Positions 24,540 through 35,545 of a DNA stretch of 64,000 nt are shown piece by piece. This stretch comes from Selaginella moellendorffii (taxonomy: Eukaryota; Streptophyta; Lycopodiopsida; Selaginellales; Selaginellaceae), in the NCBI RefSeq assembly GCF_000143415.4, contig NW_003314373.1:186001-250000 (forward strand). The letters are read 5' to 3'. The notes beneath the pieces were generated by a model. It did not search any database. It had not been told where the DNA came from and saw only the letters and a list, made by a program, of their open reading frames with translations. The first letter of the stretch is position 1; every line of letters starts with the position of its first letter. Made by a program: the position numbers and the translations under genes.

Positions 24540-27119
24540 TCAAGAGATGATAGAACTCAACTCAGAGAAATCCCATAGCGGAACGTCCGAGCTTAACACT
24601 CCCTCGAGGACGGAGACGTCGGCCAGAGTGGTGCTGCTACAGCTGCTCCCGCTTCCACTCGGGCTCCACGGAACTTGGGCTTCGCCAGACTCTGGCCTCT
24701 GGACGTGACTAGCCGGGCTCGACTCTTTCACCGTCACCACCATTTGCTGCTGCTGCTGGTGCTGGAAGAAGTCTTGCTGCTGAGATGAAGCCAGTCCAGC
24801 GACGTGAAGCCCCAGAGACGTGCTCGGTGCGGCTGAGACGAGCATGCTTCCGTCCTCGTTCCAGCTCCCCGGAGGAGCCGGCTTGAAAGCTCCGGCCGCA
24901 AAGCTCGAAGTTTTCATGGAGCCGCCGGAGCTGGTGCTGGTGTCGAAGAAGGACGAGAGCTGGACGTCGCTGGCCGAGAAGGGAGCCGGGCTGGACGTGA
25001 AGGCACACATTCCAGGCCCGCCACCTCGCATGAGCAGCACGTCGGGAGCCATGGAGGAGTTCTCGTGAGCTCGATCGTGGGGGTGGTGGTGGTGGTGGTG
25101 GTGGTGGTGATCCAGAGGGGACGAGGATGGTGGTAGTGGGAGCTTGGACTGGACAGCGGTGGAGAGCCCCTGCTTGATTTTGTGGACGACTGGGTCGATT
25201 GGATTGATCGACTTGGAGGAAGGTCCCGGCCAGCTCTGGCGGGATGATCCTTGGACAGTGGTGGCGCGGAGGAGGGGATTGGAGAGAGATGGAGATGGAG
25301 ATGGAGTGGAGGTTTGATCGAGCTGCTGCCAGTCAGGCCTCTTTCTCATGAGGACGTTGAGCATGTCGTCCTTGAAGCAGCCCAGCGCGGCCTCGGCGAT
25401 CTGGCCGCCTTTGGGGATGGCGATGCTGCCCGCGAGATCGGCGAGGAGCTGCGAGATTGGCTTGTGGGTGATTGGATCGATGCCCATCTCGCACAGCTTC
25501 TTCTTGAGCCGCGTGTTCCAGTAGTTCTTGACGTCGTTGTCTGTTCTTCCCGGGAGCTGGGCTGCGATGAGCGACCATCTGGATAGAATGATCGCCGCGT
25601 GTTAGAGATATGGTCCATGGATTCCTCGCGGCCTCGATCTCTCGGCATTAAATGGAAGCTCTGTCGCGAGAGAGCGAGATCTCGCGAGTGTGGTGTCACT
25701 CATTCATGAATTCACGCACGCTCGCGCACGCAAACAAACAAGCACACGGGAGAAAAGCGAGCGCAAGGGATGAGACCAAAAGGAAACAAAGAAGAAAATC
25801 CATTTCTTTGTTCCATATGCTCCACATGAGCCCGCGCTTTGCAGCCGAGATCACGTAGAATCGCAGCACGCAAGCGACGACGAATCACGACAGGGAAACG
25901 AGGCAGGAATGACAAGAAAAAACGTTTTGCTGGAGCCACTCCACTGCCTCCGCTCCAGCACGAGAGAAAGAGATCGAGAATCAATCACTCCTGGACTGGG
26001 CGAGCGATGGATTAATCAAATCGACCCATGGATCGATCGATCAAGACCAAATGGAAACACCCAACTGGAATGGAAGAACTCCAAGAACACTACCATAGCT
26101 TTAGACAAACAATGAAAGAAGAACGAGAACAATGGTGAGAGTACTCTCAAGTACGCGTAGAGTACGCATCCCATCATGCGTGGGCGACGGTACAGTCTTC
26201 CCTCCCGCTCTGACCATACGCTGACTTGACTTGACTTTGGCTGACTGGCCAGGCCAGCACGCACAAAGCTCTTTCTAACCGACTAAACCAAAGGTAAAGA
26301 CAGGCAGAAAGACATGGTTAGTTGATCGCCCAGAGGAAAAACACGGTCAGAGCGGTCAAGGCTCCGCAAAACAGGCTGGTCAAAACACTCCACACTGGGG
26401 CAGTGGACTAAAAACCGGGGAGAATAATCACGCTCGCTAATCCTGGCTAATTGCGTTAGCTGATGACGTCAGCATGCTGGACTGGAGTGGACTGGGGACT
26501 GTGCGCCGCGAAATTATTCGCGAGCTCGCGAGAGAGGAAGTGATCCACTCTCAATGCGGTTCACAGACAGACAAACGAAAGGAAAGGAGGACCATCGATC
26601 GCTCGATCGCTATGGATCGATGGATCGATCGAAGGAAACAAGGAAAACGATGGAAACTTTCGAGAAAGGATGAGGAGGAGAGGAGAGGATCATTTACCTG
26701 CTGCCCAGAGCGGCGTGGAGCTTGACGATCAATTGCTCCTCGTGATCAGTGAATCGGCCGTGCTTGAGATCGGGGCGGAGGTAATTCGTCCAGCGCAGCC
26801 GGCAGCTCTTGCCGCATCTCTGGAGCCCTGCGAGAGAGAGAGAAAAATCCTCACACGAATTAGAGTAGCCGCGGAAAAATTTAGACTCGAGCTTGAACGA
26901 TCGAGCTAGAGAAAGAAGAAGAAGAAGAAGCAGAGAATGGAGAGAAATTTGGAGTGATCGAGAGAGAATCGGGCAAAAACACAAACCAGCTTTCTTGGGG
27001 AGTGTCCTCCAGCTTCCAGTGCCGTGCTGCGCAATGCAGGCGAGCAGCTTGGCGTCCTCCTCGGGCGTCCACGGCCCCCTCTTGACACTATCCTTCTCGC
27101 AACACGGCGCTCTTCCCAT
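24540..27119 (-). CDS. MYB80: R2R3-MYB transcription factor, MYB80/MS188-like
   Basis: Three exons, 26987-27119, 26698-26827 and 24540-25578, give 433 residues. Exon lengths 133 and 130 and both intron positions are the classic R2R3-MYB pattern. R2 begins [20 protein letters not shown] and R3 contains [19 protein letters not shown]. After the MYB repeats come [20 protein letters not shown] and [13 protein letters not shown]. As I remember it, MYB80, the tapetum regulator of pollen-wall genes in flowering plants, has a nearly identical post-MYB segment, so this looks like its lycophyte counterpart. The tail has a nine-His run (25086-25112), Ser/Gln-rich stretches and an acidic end [15 protein letters not shown]. 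Intron 2 is unusually long for this genome at 1119 nt. Confidence 0.9.
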
Positions 27120-28327
27120 TTTCTCTCGAATCGAAACCGATGGATTCACGCGAGCGAGATGCGAGCTAATCCAATCGCCCAATCAATCCCGCTTGGCAAA
27201 ATGCGAGAGAGAGAGAGAGAGAGAATCCTTCCTCCAGTGGAAGAGCCACACACACACGCACACAAGCACACACACTCGAGATATCTATTATCTATATTTC
27301 GGAGAATCGCGTATAGCCCTGGAAACACGAAGCTGACGAGCTCTTGAGCCCCGACTCACACGACAAACAAAAGCGCGAGAGAGAAAAAAAAAATTCCTTT
27401 TTTCCTCTTGTGTGTAAAATAGGGCAACAAAACAAGCCAGAAATATTGTCACGGGGATGACCGGCTGGAACCGGTCACTGGCCTTCCGTACCGGTAAAGA
27501 GACCGGCACTGCCGGTTGGCGAGGAGGGCCGAGCATGCGGCGCACGTGGCGGGGGGCCTCATGTAAATCGCGCTCGCGCTTTTGTCCAATCCCAACCGTT
27601 GAGGATGGATCGGACGGCTGGGGCCGGCCGCTGGCGGCGAATCGCGGCCGTCGAGTTGCCCGCTAAGCACGAGTTTAAGCGGCGGTACTTAAGTACTAAA
27701 GCGCGAGCCCATGTCTTGGGAGCTTTGGAATAAAGGGGAGCTCTTTTCTGTGCCTTATTTTTTTTGCCTTGCGTCCCAGCGATCGATCGTCGGGGGGACT
27801 CGTGCGAGCAAGCAACGTGCTGTGCGCGAAAGAGCAAAAAAAAAAAAAAACCAAAAAAAGGTGAGTGGATTCAACATTGGAAGAAGCGAATTTAGTACTC
27901 TACTTCCAAATGCGCGTGTATGTGTGTGTGTGTGTCTCTCCTGGCACAAACTATCAATCCAAGTTGTCTATAGATTAGGGCTTAGGGTTTTGAAGTTAGG
28001 ATTTAGGGTATAAGAGCCCTATCCCATAAGCCCAAGAGAAACTAAAACCTCCAACATATAATGTCCTTGAGGGAATTGTTGCCTTTGGTGGAGAAAGCAG
28101 CGCTTCGGTCCATTAGGGCTGAGTGAAAGTCCCCGAGCTCGGTGCTTTTGACACCAAATGGCAGAGAGTGCCACCTCGAAAGAGGAGAAGCCCGGTTGAG
28201 GCCACTGTGGTGTCTCGCCATGGCCGGGTTAGCTGGCTATAGTCCCAGTAATGCGCTTACACACGCGTGTACAACAGAACGGGGCTTACTATCTCCACCA
28301 AATCTTTTTTACGATTGTGTTCTAGCT
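27120..28327. other. intergenic: MYB promoter with microsatellites and telomere-like words
   Basis: No supported gene. It contains a GA microsatellite (27205-27225), a CA-rich microsatellite (27246-27275), an A-run (27836-27850), and a stretch at 27976-28011 with three spaced TTAGGG/TTAGGR words. From about 28060 to 28310 the composition changes and may be a retroelement remnant, but no element was identified. Confidence 0.5.
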
Positions 28328-28595
28328 GGATCCATTCCGGAACTTGGAGATGTTTGATCATAGCCGACTAGAAACTCGAGCAAGAACACTAGATCGCTTC
28401 ACAGATCGAAGAGGCGGGATCCATTCCGGAATTTGGAGATGTTTGATCTTAGCGAACTAGAAACTCGCACTACGTGATCCGCCGGCGAAGAGGCTGGATC
28501 CATTCCGGAACTTGGAGATGTTTGATCTTAGCGAACCAAGAACACTAGATTGCTTCACAGATCCCAGTACGTGAGCCGCCGGCGAAGAGGCTCGC
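28328..28595. repeat. tandem repeat including the 3' end of the neighbouring gene
   Basis: Three units begin with GGATCCATTCCGGAA at 28328, 28417 and 28496 (spacing 89 and 79 bp) and share TTGGAGATGTTTGATC. The segments TACGTG(A)NCCGCCGGCGAAGAGGC and CACTAGAT(C/T)GCTTCACAGATC also recur. The last unit runs into the coding end of the minus-strand gene at 28555-28971, so that gene's final codons (RRRLTYWDL) are part of the amplified sequence. Confidence 0.85.
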
Positions 28596-28971
28596 GCTCG
28601 TCATACTCCTTCTGTGCCTGTTCTTGCCTGCTCATGGACAGAAACTCGGTATCCCTACGCCGGATCACCTCCAGCTCCCTCTCCGCCCTCTCCGGATCCC
28701 GCAACAGCCTAAAGTACCTCACGCGCGATCCGGCCACCGGCGCCTCCACGCTCACCAATCTCTCCTGCCGCATCCAGTAGAGCAGCTGCCTCATGTGTGA
28801 TCGGCTCCGGATGCCCCGCTCCTCGGCGCGCGCCCACAGATCATCCACCGTGTGGCCCTTGAAATCGCCCAGGAATTCCACCAGCGCCAGCGCCCACGCC
28901 TTGGCCTGGTCGGGAGGGCAATGCGGGTGCCGCGCCTTCTCCCTCGCGAGCTTGGCTGCCCTCGCAAACAT
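28555..28971 (-). CDS. small conserved-looking protein, not recognised
   Basis: Intronless, 138 residues, strongly charged. The N-terminus ([18 protein letters not shown]) is basic and amphipathic and could be a mitochondrial presequence. The middle ([20 protein letters not shown] followed by [20 protein letters not shown]) has the rhythm of a winged-helix fold, and the C-terminal third is a long charged helix. I do not recognise a named family. Its start lies 59 bp from that of argininosuccinate lyase on the other strand, with telo-boxes between, which supports a real gene. A role in the mitochondrial ribosome or organelle translation is possible but unproven. Confidence 0.65.
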   Translation of the reverse strand: MFARAAKLAREKARHPHCPPDQAKAWALALVEFLGDFKGHTVDDLWARAEERGIRSRSHMRQLLYWMRQERLVSVEAPVAGSRVRYFRLLRDPERAERELEVIRRRDTEFLSMSRQEQAQKEYDEREPLRRRLTYWDL

Positions 28972-29030
28972 CCATAAACCCTAAATCTCTGGGAAGGAGA
29001 AAGGGGAAAATAAGAACCCTAAAATCAAAC
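28972..29030. promoter_or_regulatory. 59-bp bidirectional promoter with two telo-boxes
   Basis: The whole space between two divergent start codons. It contains AAACCCTAAA at 28976-28985 and AACCCTAAAA at 29015-29024. No TATA box is visible. The leaders of both genes must be very short, or transcription starts inside the opposite gene. Confidence 0.6.
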
Positions 29031-30924
29031 ATGCAGTGCGCCAGTCCGTCACTGGGCGCCATCGCCGATCTCTCCTGGATCGCGGGGCGGAGGAGGAAGC
29101 GGAGGAGCGTCCACATTGTGGCGATGGCGATGGCGATGGGTTCGGCTTCTTCTTCTTCTGCGGCTGCTGCTGCTGCCGAGGTAAAGCTATGGGGTGGACG
29201 ATTCCAGCAGCGCACAACCAATGCCGTGGAATCCTTTAGCGAGTCCGTGTCCTACGATAAGAAGCTCTACAAGGAAGATCTCGCTGGGAGCTGTGCGCAC
29301 GCTGTGATGCTCGCCAAGCAAGTAAGTTCTCTTCTCTCCATTTTTCTTCTTCTTACTCTCAAGCTTTTCCATGCATGATTTGATTCGCCAGGGTCTAATG
29401 TCGGAAGAGGATCGAGATGCGATCTTAAAAGGGATTGCTGAGATCGAGGCTAGGATCGAGAGTGGCAACTTCACTTGGAGATCCGATCGAGAGGACGTCC
29501 ACATGAATGTGGAGGCTGCTCTCACGGATTTGATTGGAGAGCCGGCAAAGAAACTCCACACTGCCAGGAGCCGCAACGATCAAGTTGCCACGGACGTAAG
29601 GCTTTGGTGCCGCAATGCCATTGATAATCTCGTGAAGAAGATCATAGCTCTCCAGGTAGATTTTTCTCTTCCTTCAATCGTGTTTTCACTCTCTTGTTTG
29701 TTTTGTTCTTCCAGATTGCTCTTGTCCAGCTTGCTCTTGATAACGAGGGATTGGTGGTGCCAGGCTATACGCACTTACAACGAGCTCAACCGATTCTTCT
29801 ACAGCACCTTTTGCTTGCTTACGTAGAACAAGTAAGTTTGTCTCACATCTTCGCTTCTAAACACTTCCACTAACAAAGCCTTTGTGTGTTTAGTTGGAGC
29901 GAGATGCCGGCCGTCTCAAAGACTGTCGCTGCCGTATCAACTTTTCGCCTCTGGGATCCTGCGCTCTCGCTGGGACTGGCCTTCCAATCGATCGATTTAT
30001 GACAGCTGAAGCTTTGGGATTCACTGCTCCTCTTCGTAACAGGTAACGTGAAAGAGTTTTTTCTCTTTGTTTATTTTGTTTGCTGAAACTTTGCATTTCT
30101 AGTGTGGATGCAGTATCGGACCGGGATTTTCTCATTGAGTTCCTCGCCGCGAACTCTATAATCGCTGTCCATCTCTCACGCATCGGTGAGGAGTGGGTCC
30201 TTTGGGCCTCCGAAGAGTTTGGTTTCTTGATACCGAGTGATGCTGTCTCAACCGGAAGCAGCATCATGCCTCAAAAGAAAAATCCAGATCCTATGGAGCT
30301 TGTCCGAGGCAAATCTGCGAGAGTTATTGGCGATCTCATGACCGTGCTGGTGCTTTGCAAGGGTCTTCCTCAAGCTTACAATCGCGACCTCCAGGTAAGT
30401 TTTTCCTTCTTTCTGTGAAAGATGGTCTCACCTTACTTGTGCAGGAGGACAAGGAACCATTGTTCGATAGCGTGGAGACGATCGGCACAGTCTTGGAGGT
30501 GACAACGGAGTTTTCCCAGAACGTAACGTTCAACAGGAAGAGAATCTCGGCGTCTCTTTCGGCTGGACACTTGGACGCCACAACCATGGCCGACTACTTG
30601 GTGAACAAGGTAGCGTTCCATTTCACTTGCATCATCACAGGCACCTCCAACTTTTCTATCTCAAATCTTTTCCAGGGGATACCATTTCGAACTTCGCATG
30701 ATATCGTCGGCAAGGCCGTAGCGCTGGCCATCTCCAAAGATGTGGAGCTCTCCAAGCTCACGCTGGAGGAGCTCCGGAGCATCAATCCGGTGTTTGAGGA
30801 CGATGTCTACGAATACTTGGGCGTGGAGAACGCAGTGAAACGCTTCCAGTCCTATGGATCTACTGGAGCGAGCTGCGTGAAAGAACAACTCCAGTATTGG
30901 TGCGAGAAGCTCAAGCTGGTATGA
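29031..30924 (+). CDS. ASL: argininosuccinate lyase, plastid
   Basis: Last step of arginine synthesis: splits argininosuccinate into arginine and fumarate. Seven exons in frame: 29031-29321, 29392-29655, 29715-29831, 29894-30042, 30103-30394, 30445-30609, 30676-30924, giving 508 residues. The first 45 residues are Arg/Ser/Ala-rich and suit a plastid transit peptide. The mature part begins [11 protein letters not shown]. Substrate-site words are [29 protein letters not shown] and [11 protein letters not shown], and the fumarate-lyase signature is [12 protein letters not shown] with the mobile-loop catalytic serine. Length and motifs are complete. In many plants and bacteria the gene is called ASL or argH. 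Confidence 0.96.
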
Positions 30925-31308
30925 AACTTTTCTTCGTTTTTTTGCGATCGAGCCTCTGTTTTTTTTTCTTGGGAATAAAGACCGCAAGAACACAAGTACC
31001 ATTTTAACGACCTTTCTTTTTAACTGGTACGGATTTTGGGCAGCCCAGCTGGCACAAATCTCCGCCGTTCGTGTCACGTCATTTGCCGCCAATTTACAAA
31101 AACCTAGGTCACACGTGTCGCCATTTGAGTGCAACGGCCCGATACGGTCCTACGTGGCGTCGTTGCTTCGTGTCCATCCAACGGTCTGGGTCGTTCCTCG
31201 TTCCAAGTTTTCTTGCTATATAGTCCCTCGAGGAACTGTCTAGCGTTCTTGATATTTTCCAAGAACGAGCGAGAGCTAGGGTATTCTTTCTTTTGTTCCG
31301 ATCGATCG
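30925..31308. other. intergenic with promoter of the phytocyanin gene
   Basis: It contains ACGTG-core boxes at about 31111-31115 and 31152-31156 and a GCTATATAG box near 31214-31222, a plausible TATA box about 90 bp upstream of the phytocyanin start. Confidence 0.5.
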
Positions 31309-32080
31309 ATGGCGGCATTCAAGCTCGCGATCTTTCCTCTGCTGCTCGCGGCAGCATTGGCGACGCTTCGATCCGTGGAGTCGGCCGAGTACGTTGTGGG
31401 AGAATCGGCGGGATGGATGATCCCGTCCGCCGCCGTGAACTACTCGGCCTGGGCGCTCAAGCACAACTATCATCCTGGCGACACTCTCTGTAAGTAGCAA
31501 TCGATCTTTCGTCTTCCTTCCGGCTCATCGGTTTCTTGATCGATCTTTCTCTTCCCCTCGCAACTTCCTTTCTTTCTTCGATATTTTGGCCTTTGCCTGA
31601 TCGATCGATCGGTGTCTCACTCTTTCTTGTGTGGATGGGTGATCTTTCTTGGCAGTGTTTAACTACCAGCAGCAAGGCGACAGCGTTCTTGAGGTGAACA
31701 GGGCGGATTTCATGAACTGCATCAAGACCAACCCGATCAACCATCACAGCGACGGCAAGACGCTCATCCGCATCTCTCGCCCGGGTCCCCACTGGTTCAT
31801 CTCGGGAGTCCCCGGCCACTGCGAGCAGGGCCAGAAGTTCGGCATCATGGCCACGCCCGCCTCGCCAGGCTCGCGATCCTCGCCATCCACGCCGCAGGCT
31901 CCATCGCCCACGCCGTCCTCCCCAAGCTCCCACTCTGGACCGTTCGCGCACACCAGAGGCGCCGCCGCCGCTGGATCCCACGCCCCGGCTCCATCCCCGA
32001 CCAGCGCCGCTACTGGATCTCTCCCCGCGCTGCTAGCTCCAAGCATTGGCGCTTGCTGGATCATCGCCATGCTCCTATAG
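31309..32080 (+). CDS. phytocyanin, early-nodulin-like type without copper ligands
   Basis: Two exons, 31309-31489 and 31656-32080, give 201 residues; the intron falls in the codon of the second Leu of GDTLLFNY. The order is: signal peptide (about 25 residues ending ESA), plastocyanin-like domain (YVVGESAGWMIP to VPGHCEQGQKF), a Pro/Ser/Ala-rich region likely to carry arabinogalactan glycans, and a hydrophobic tail (LPALLAPSIGACWIIAMLL) consistent with a GPI-anchor signal. Of the type-1 copper ligands, the first His is replaced (Asp at that place in GDSVLEV) and the Cys is Ser (FISGVPGHC where copper binders have FICG). The disulfide cysteines remain. It probably does not bind copper and belongs with early nodulin-like proteins at the plasma membrane. 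Confidence 0.9.
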
Positions 32081-32284
32081 GCTTGCTTGTAGGAAACTCC
32101 ATTTTTTCTTGTTCTCTCTTGCGGATGTTCAGCTAAAGTTAAAATCTTCCTTTTTGATGCTAGTCAATGCTAGTCAGCGCAAACTGTCGCTGTTGACCGG
32201 TACATCCATTCATAGTCAATGCTATGTTGACCGGCCCGTCCAAACGCTAATCAGCGCAAAACGGTCGCTGTTGAACCGGTCCAT

Positions 32285-35200
32285 TCAGGCAGCCACGAAC
32301 GTATTACACAACGACACGTGTGTGGCGGCCCGCTCCTCCGCCTCCATCGCCCTCGAGATCCTGGCCGCACGTTCCACGTCACCGTGCGTGTTGCAAGCGC
32401 CAACCAGCGCCGACCACGTGGCCTCGTCGGGCTTGAACGGCATGCTCACGATCAAGTCCTCGGCGTCCGCCAGCCTCCCAGCTCGGCCCAAAAGATCCAC
32501 CACGCAGCAGTAGTGATCGGCCCCAGCTTCCAGATCATAGTCTCCGCGCATGCTCGCGAAGTAGTCCCACCCCCGGCGGAAGAACCCGGCGTGGTTGCAA
32601 GCGAAGAGCACGGCCAGGAACGCCACCTCGTCGGGCTCCATCCCCTGGAGCTGCATCTCCTGGAAGAGATCGATGGCTTCCAGGCTCGACCCGTGCGAGG
32701 CATACGCCACCATCATCGACGTCCACGACACCACGTCGCGCTTGTCCAGGCGATCGAACACCCGCCGGGCCTCGCCAACTTTGCCGGATCTCGTCAGCGT
32801 GTTGAGCAGCGCGGTGCCGACGAGGGAGTCCGTCTCCATGCCGGTGGAGAGGATGGCGTGCTGCACGGCGCTGGCCTCGCTCGGGGAGAAGCTGCCGCCG
32901 ACTGCTAGAAGTCCCAGGAAAGTTGCTCGATCCGGCCTCACCGATGCGGCTTGCATCGCCTGGAACAGCTCCAGCACCGCCTCCTTGTCGCCTCGCCTCG
33001 AGTAAGCTGCGATCATGGCGTTCCAAGCCGGAGATCCCCGTGACTTCTCCTCCATGGCGTCGAACACCCGCCTCGCCACCTCCACACTGCCACATTTGCC
33101 GTGCATGGCGATGAGCGACGACTGGATGGCCGAGTCCGAGCACCACCCCAGGTCCGAAAGCCGGCTGTGGATCTTCGCCGCCATCTTCACGTCCTCGATG
33201 CCCCTGCTTGCCTCCATCACCGCGACGTAGACGATCTTGTCAGCACGGCAGCCCTCCTGTTCCATCTTCTGGAACACCTCCACGGCTTCTCTCGCAAAAC
33301 CGTTCGTCGAGTATCCCCGTATCATGGACGTCCAAGTGACCGCGTTTTTGCTCGGCATCACGTCGAACACCTGCTTGGCTTCCACCACGTCGCCGCACCT
33401 CCCATACATGGTAACCAGCGCAGTGCCAACGTAGACGTCGATGTGGATCCGGTTGGCGAGGATCAAACCGTGCAGAGTTTTGCCATGGACGAGGCCGTCA
33501 CTCCCCATGGCCGAGCAGGCGTCGAGAGCACTCACGTAGCTCACTCGGTCTTGCCTGGGACCGCAAGCCTCTTGCATCTCGAAGAAGAGGCCCAAGGCTT
33601 CCTTCGGCTGATCGTTGTGGAGATGAGCTCTAATGATGGAATTCCACGAGACCACGTCCCTGTCTTGCTCTTGCATGCTGTGGAACACGGCTTTGGCTTC
33701 CTCCAGACACCCGCACATCCCGTATAAGTCGAGCAGAGTGTTGTTCACCACCGTGTCTATCTCAAACTTGCCTTCCACTATCCTTGCGTGGATTCGCTTG
33801 CCTTCTTCGAGGTTCATGGCGCTCGAGCACGCGTCAAGAACGCTCGCGAATATCACCTTGTCGGGAACCACGTCGATCTGCTTGTAGAGCTCGATGGCTT
33901 CGTTTCCGAAACCGTTCTGTCCGTATGCAGTGATCATCCTGGCCCAGGTGAGAGCAACTCTCCTACTCATTCCATCGAACAATCTCCTGGCCTCGATCAC
34001 CTCTCCAAACTTCCCATACATTTTGATCAGTCCTGTCTGTAACGCTACGTCGGACATGAAGCCAATACTCTGGATTCGTCTGTGAATCTCTCTGCCTTTT
34101 TTCAGGCCTCTGTCGGGGCACGACAATCCGCAGCAACCGTCGAGAGCGCTGATCAGCGTGTACTTGTCAGGAGGAATCCCCACCAGAGCCATCTCGTGAA
34201 ACACCTCCACTGCCTCCTCTCCAAAACCATTCCTGGCGTAAGTTGCAATCATCGTGTTCCACGACACGGAGTCCCTGACCGTCATCCCGTCGAAAACGTT
34301 TCTGGCATCAGCTGGACTCGAGCATTTGCTGTACATGTTGATGAGTGCATTCCCCAGGACAAGATCGGAGCCGAAACCATGCCTTGTGACACTCGCATGA
34401 ACGTCCCGGCCATCTGACAGAGCTTTCAGGCTCACGCAAGCGTCGAGAGCATATAAAAAGCTGACCTTGTCCGGTTCAGTCATCTCGTAAAACAACCGAA
34501 GAGCTTCTGTCGGACACCCGTTCTGGTTGTAAGCTGCCATTATGACATTCCACGAGACGACATTCTTCTCCGGTATGGTATCGAAGGCGAGTTTGGCATC
34601 CGCCAAGCTGCTGCTCTTCCCAAACATGTTGACAAGCGAGGCAGCCACTGCGACGTCGGAGCCGAGTCCACTCGAAACAACTCGAGCATAAGCCAGCCTC
34701 GACTCGGCCAGGCACCCCAGGCCCGTGCAAGCTTCGACCAGACTCAGGAATGTGATCCTGTCCGCTTTCATGCCTTCCAGATCCATCGCCTTCATCAGTC
34801 GGAGAGCATCCTTGGCCAGTCCATTCCGAGCATAGGCTCCTATCACAGTGTTCCAGGACACGACGGTCTTCTCAGGCAAGCCTTCGAAAACCATCCTGGC
34901 CGTCTGGCAGTCCCCGCACCTCCCATACATGCCCACAAGCGCGTTTCCCACGTTGAGATTTGCATGCCACCCGCTCTCCACAATCCTCGAGTGTGCCTGC
35001 TTGGCTCTGTTCAAGTCGAACAGCTTCGAACAGGCATCCACGACTGCCAAGTACGTCACCTTCTCGGCCTTAAACCCCTCCAAGTCCATCTCCTGGACGA
35101 GCCTGAGTACTGCTCTCCCGTGGCCACCCTTGCTGTAGGCCGTAAGCAAGATGGTCCACGAGTAGATGTTCTTTGCCTGGATGGCCTGGAAGGCAGCACG

Positions 35201-35509
35201 GGCACTCTCCATATCCCCGCATTTCCCATACATGTCCACGAGCAGATTACCGAGAAACGCATGACTGCCGTATCCACACTTGAGAATCTGCTCGTGGACA
35301 AGCCTGCCATCTTCTAGTGACCTCTCCTCTGCGCACACACGCAGAAGCCCAACGAATCCTTCCGGATCTCCCTGAAGACCAACCTGAACTAGCTCGCTCT
35401 CCGTCACCGACGACGATCCTTTCTGCTGTGGACAACTCCTGCTCATCCATCTCTTGAGTCTGACGAGCACCACCACATTCCTTCTTGGTCGAGAAGGAGC
35501 CCTAGCCAT
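32285..35509 (-). CDS. very long PLS-class PPR protein ending inside the E domain
   Basis: Intronless, 1074 residues, with more than 20 PPR motifs (LLVDMYGKCGD, WNTVIGAYARNG, WTSMIRGYSTNG). It ends in the first E motif (WSALVGACNTHGDVERAARI), and the protein stops at SLCNTFVAA, where relatives continue LSNLYA into E2, E+ and DYW. So it lacks its own deaminase. It would need a partner DYW protein for editing, or it acts in splicing or RNA stability. I see no remnant of a DYW domain directly downstream (minus strand, below 32285). The start at 35509 gives an Arg-rich presequence; a second Met (RLKRWMSRS) is possible. It is divergent from the TRM1 gene with only 36 bp between start codons. Confidence 0.92.
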   Translation of the reverse strand: MARAPSRPRRNVVVLVRLKRWMSRSCPQQKGSSSVTESELVQVGLQGDPEGFVGLLRVCAEERSLEDGRLVHEQILKCGYGSHAFLGNLLVDMYGKCGDMESARAAFQAIQAKNIYSWTILLTAYSKGGHGRAVLRLVQEMDLEGFKAEKVTYLAVVDACSKLFDLNRAKQAHSRIVESGWHANLNVGNALVGMYGRCGDCQTARMVFEGLPEKTVVSWNTVIGAYARNGLAKDALRLMKAMDLEGMKADRITFLSLVEACTGLGCLAESRLAYARVVSSGLGSDVAVAASLVNMFGKSSSLADAKLAFDTIPEKNVVSWNVIMAAYNQNGCPTEALRLFYEMTEPDKVSFLYALDACVSLKALSDGRDVHASVTRHGFGSDLVLGNALINMYSKCSSPADARNVFDGMTVRDSVSWNTMIATYARNGFGEEAVEVFHEMALVGIPPDKYTLISALDGCCGLSCPDRGLKKGREIHRRIQSIGFMSDVALQTGLIKMYGKFGEVIEARRLFDGMSRRVALTWARMITAYGQNGFGNEAIELYKQIDVVPDKVIFASVLDACSSAMNLEEGKRIHARIVEGKFEIDTVVNNTLLDLYGMCGCLEEAKAVFHSMQEQDRDVVSWNSIIRAHLHNDQPKEALGLFFEMQEACGPRQDRVSYVSALDACSAMGSDGLVHGKTLHGLILANRIHIDVYVGTALVTMYGRCGDVVEAKQVFDVMPSKNAVTWTSMIRGYSTNGFAREAVEVFQKMEQEGCRADKIVYVAVMEASRGIEDVKMAAKIHSRLSDLGWCSDSAIQSSLIAMHGKCGSVEVARRVFDAMEEKSRGSPAWNAMIAAYSRRGDKEAVLELFQAMQAASVRPDRATFLGLLAVGGSFSPSEASAVQHAILSTGMETDSLVGTALLNTLTRSGKVGEARRVFDRLDKRDVVSWTSMMVAYASHGSSLEAIDLFQEMQLQGMEPDEVAFLAVLFACNHAGFFRRGWDYFASMRGDYDLEAGADHYCCVVDLLGRAGRLADAEDLIVSMPFKPDEATWSALVGACNTHGDVERAARISRAMEAEERAATHVSLCNTFVAA

Positions 35510-35545
35510 CCTTCCTCATCTCTGCCCTATACCCGGCCTGGGCAT

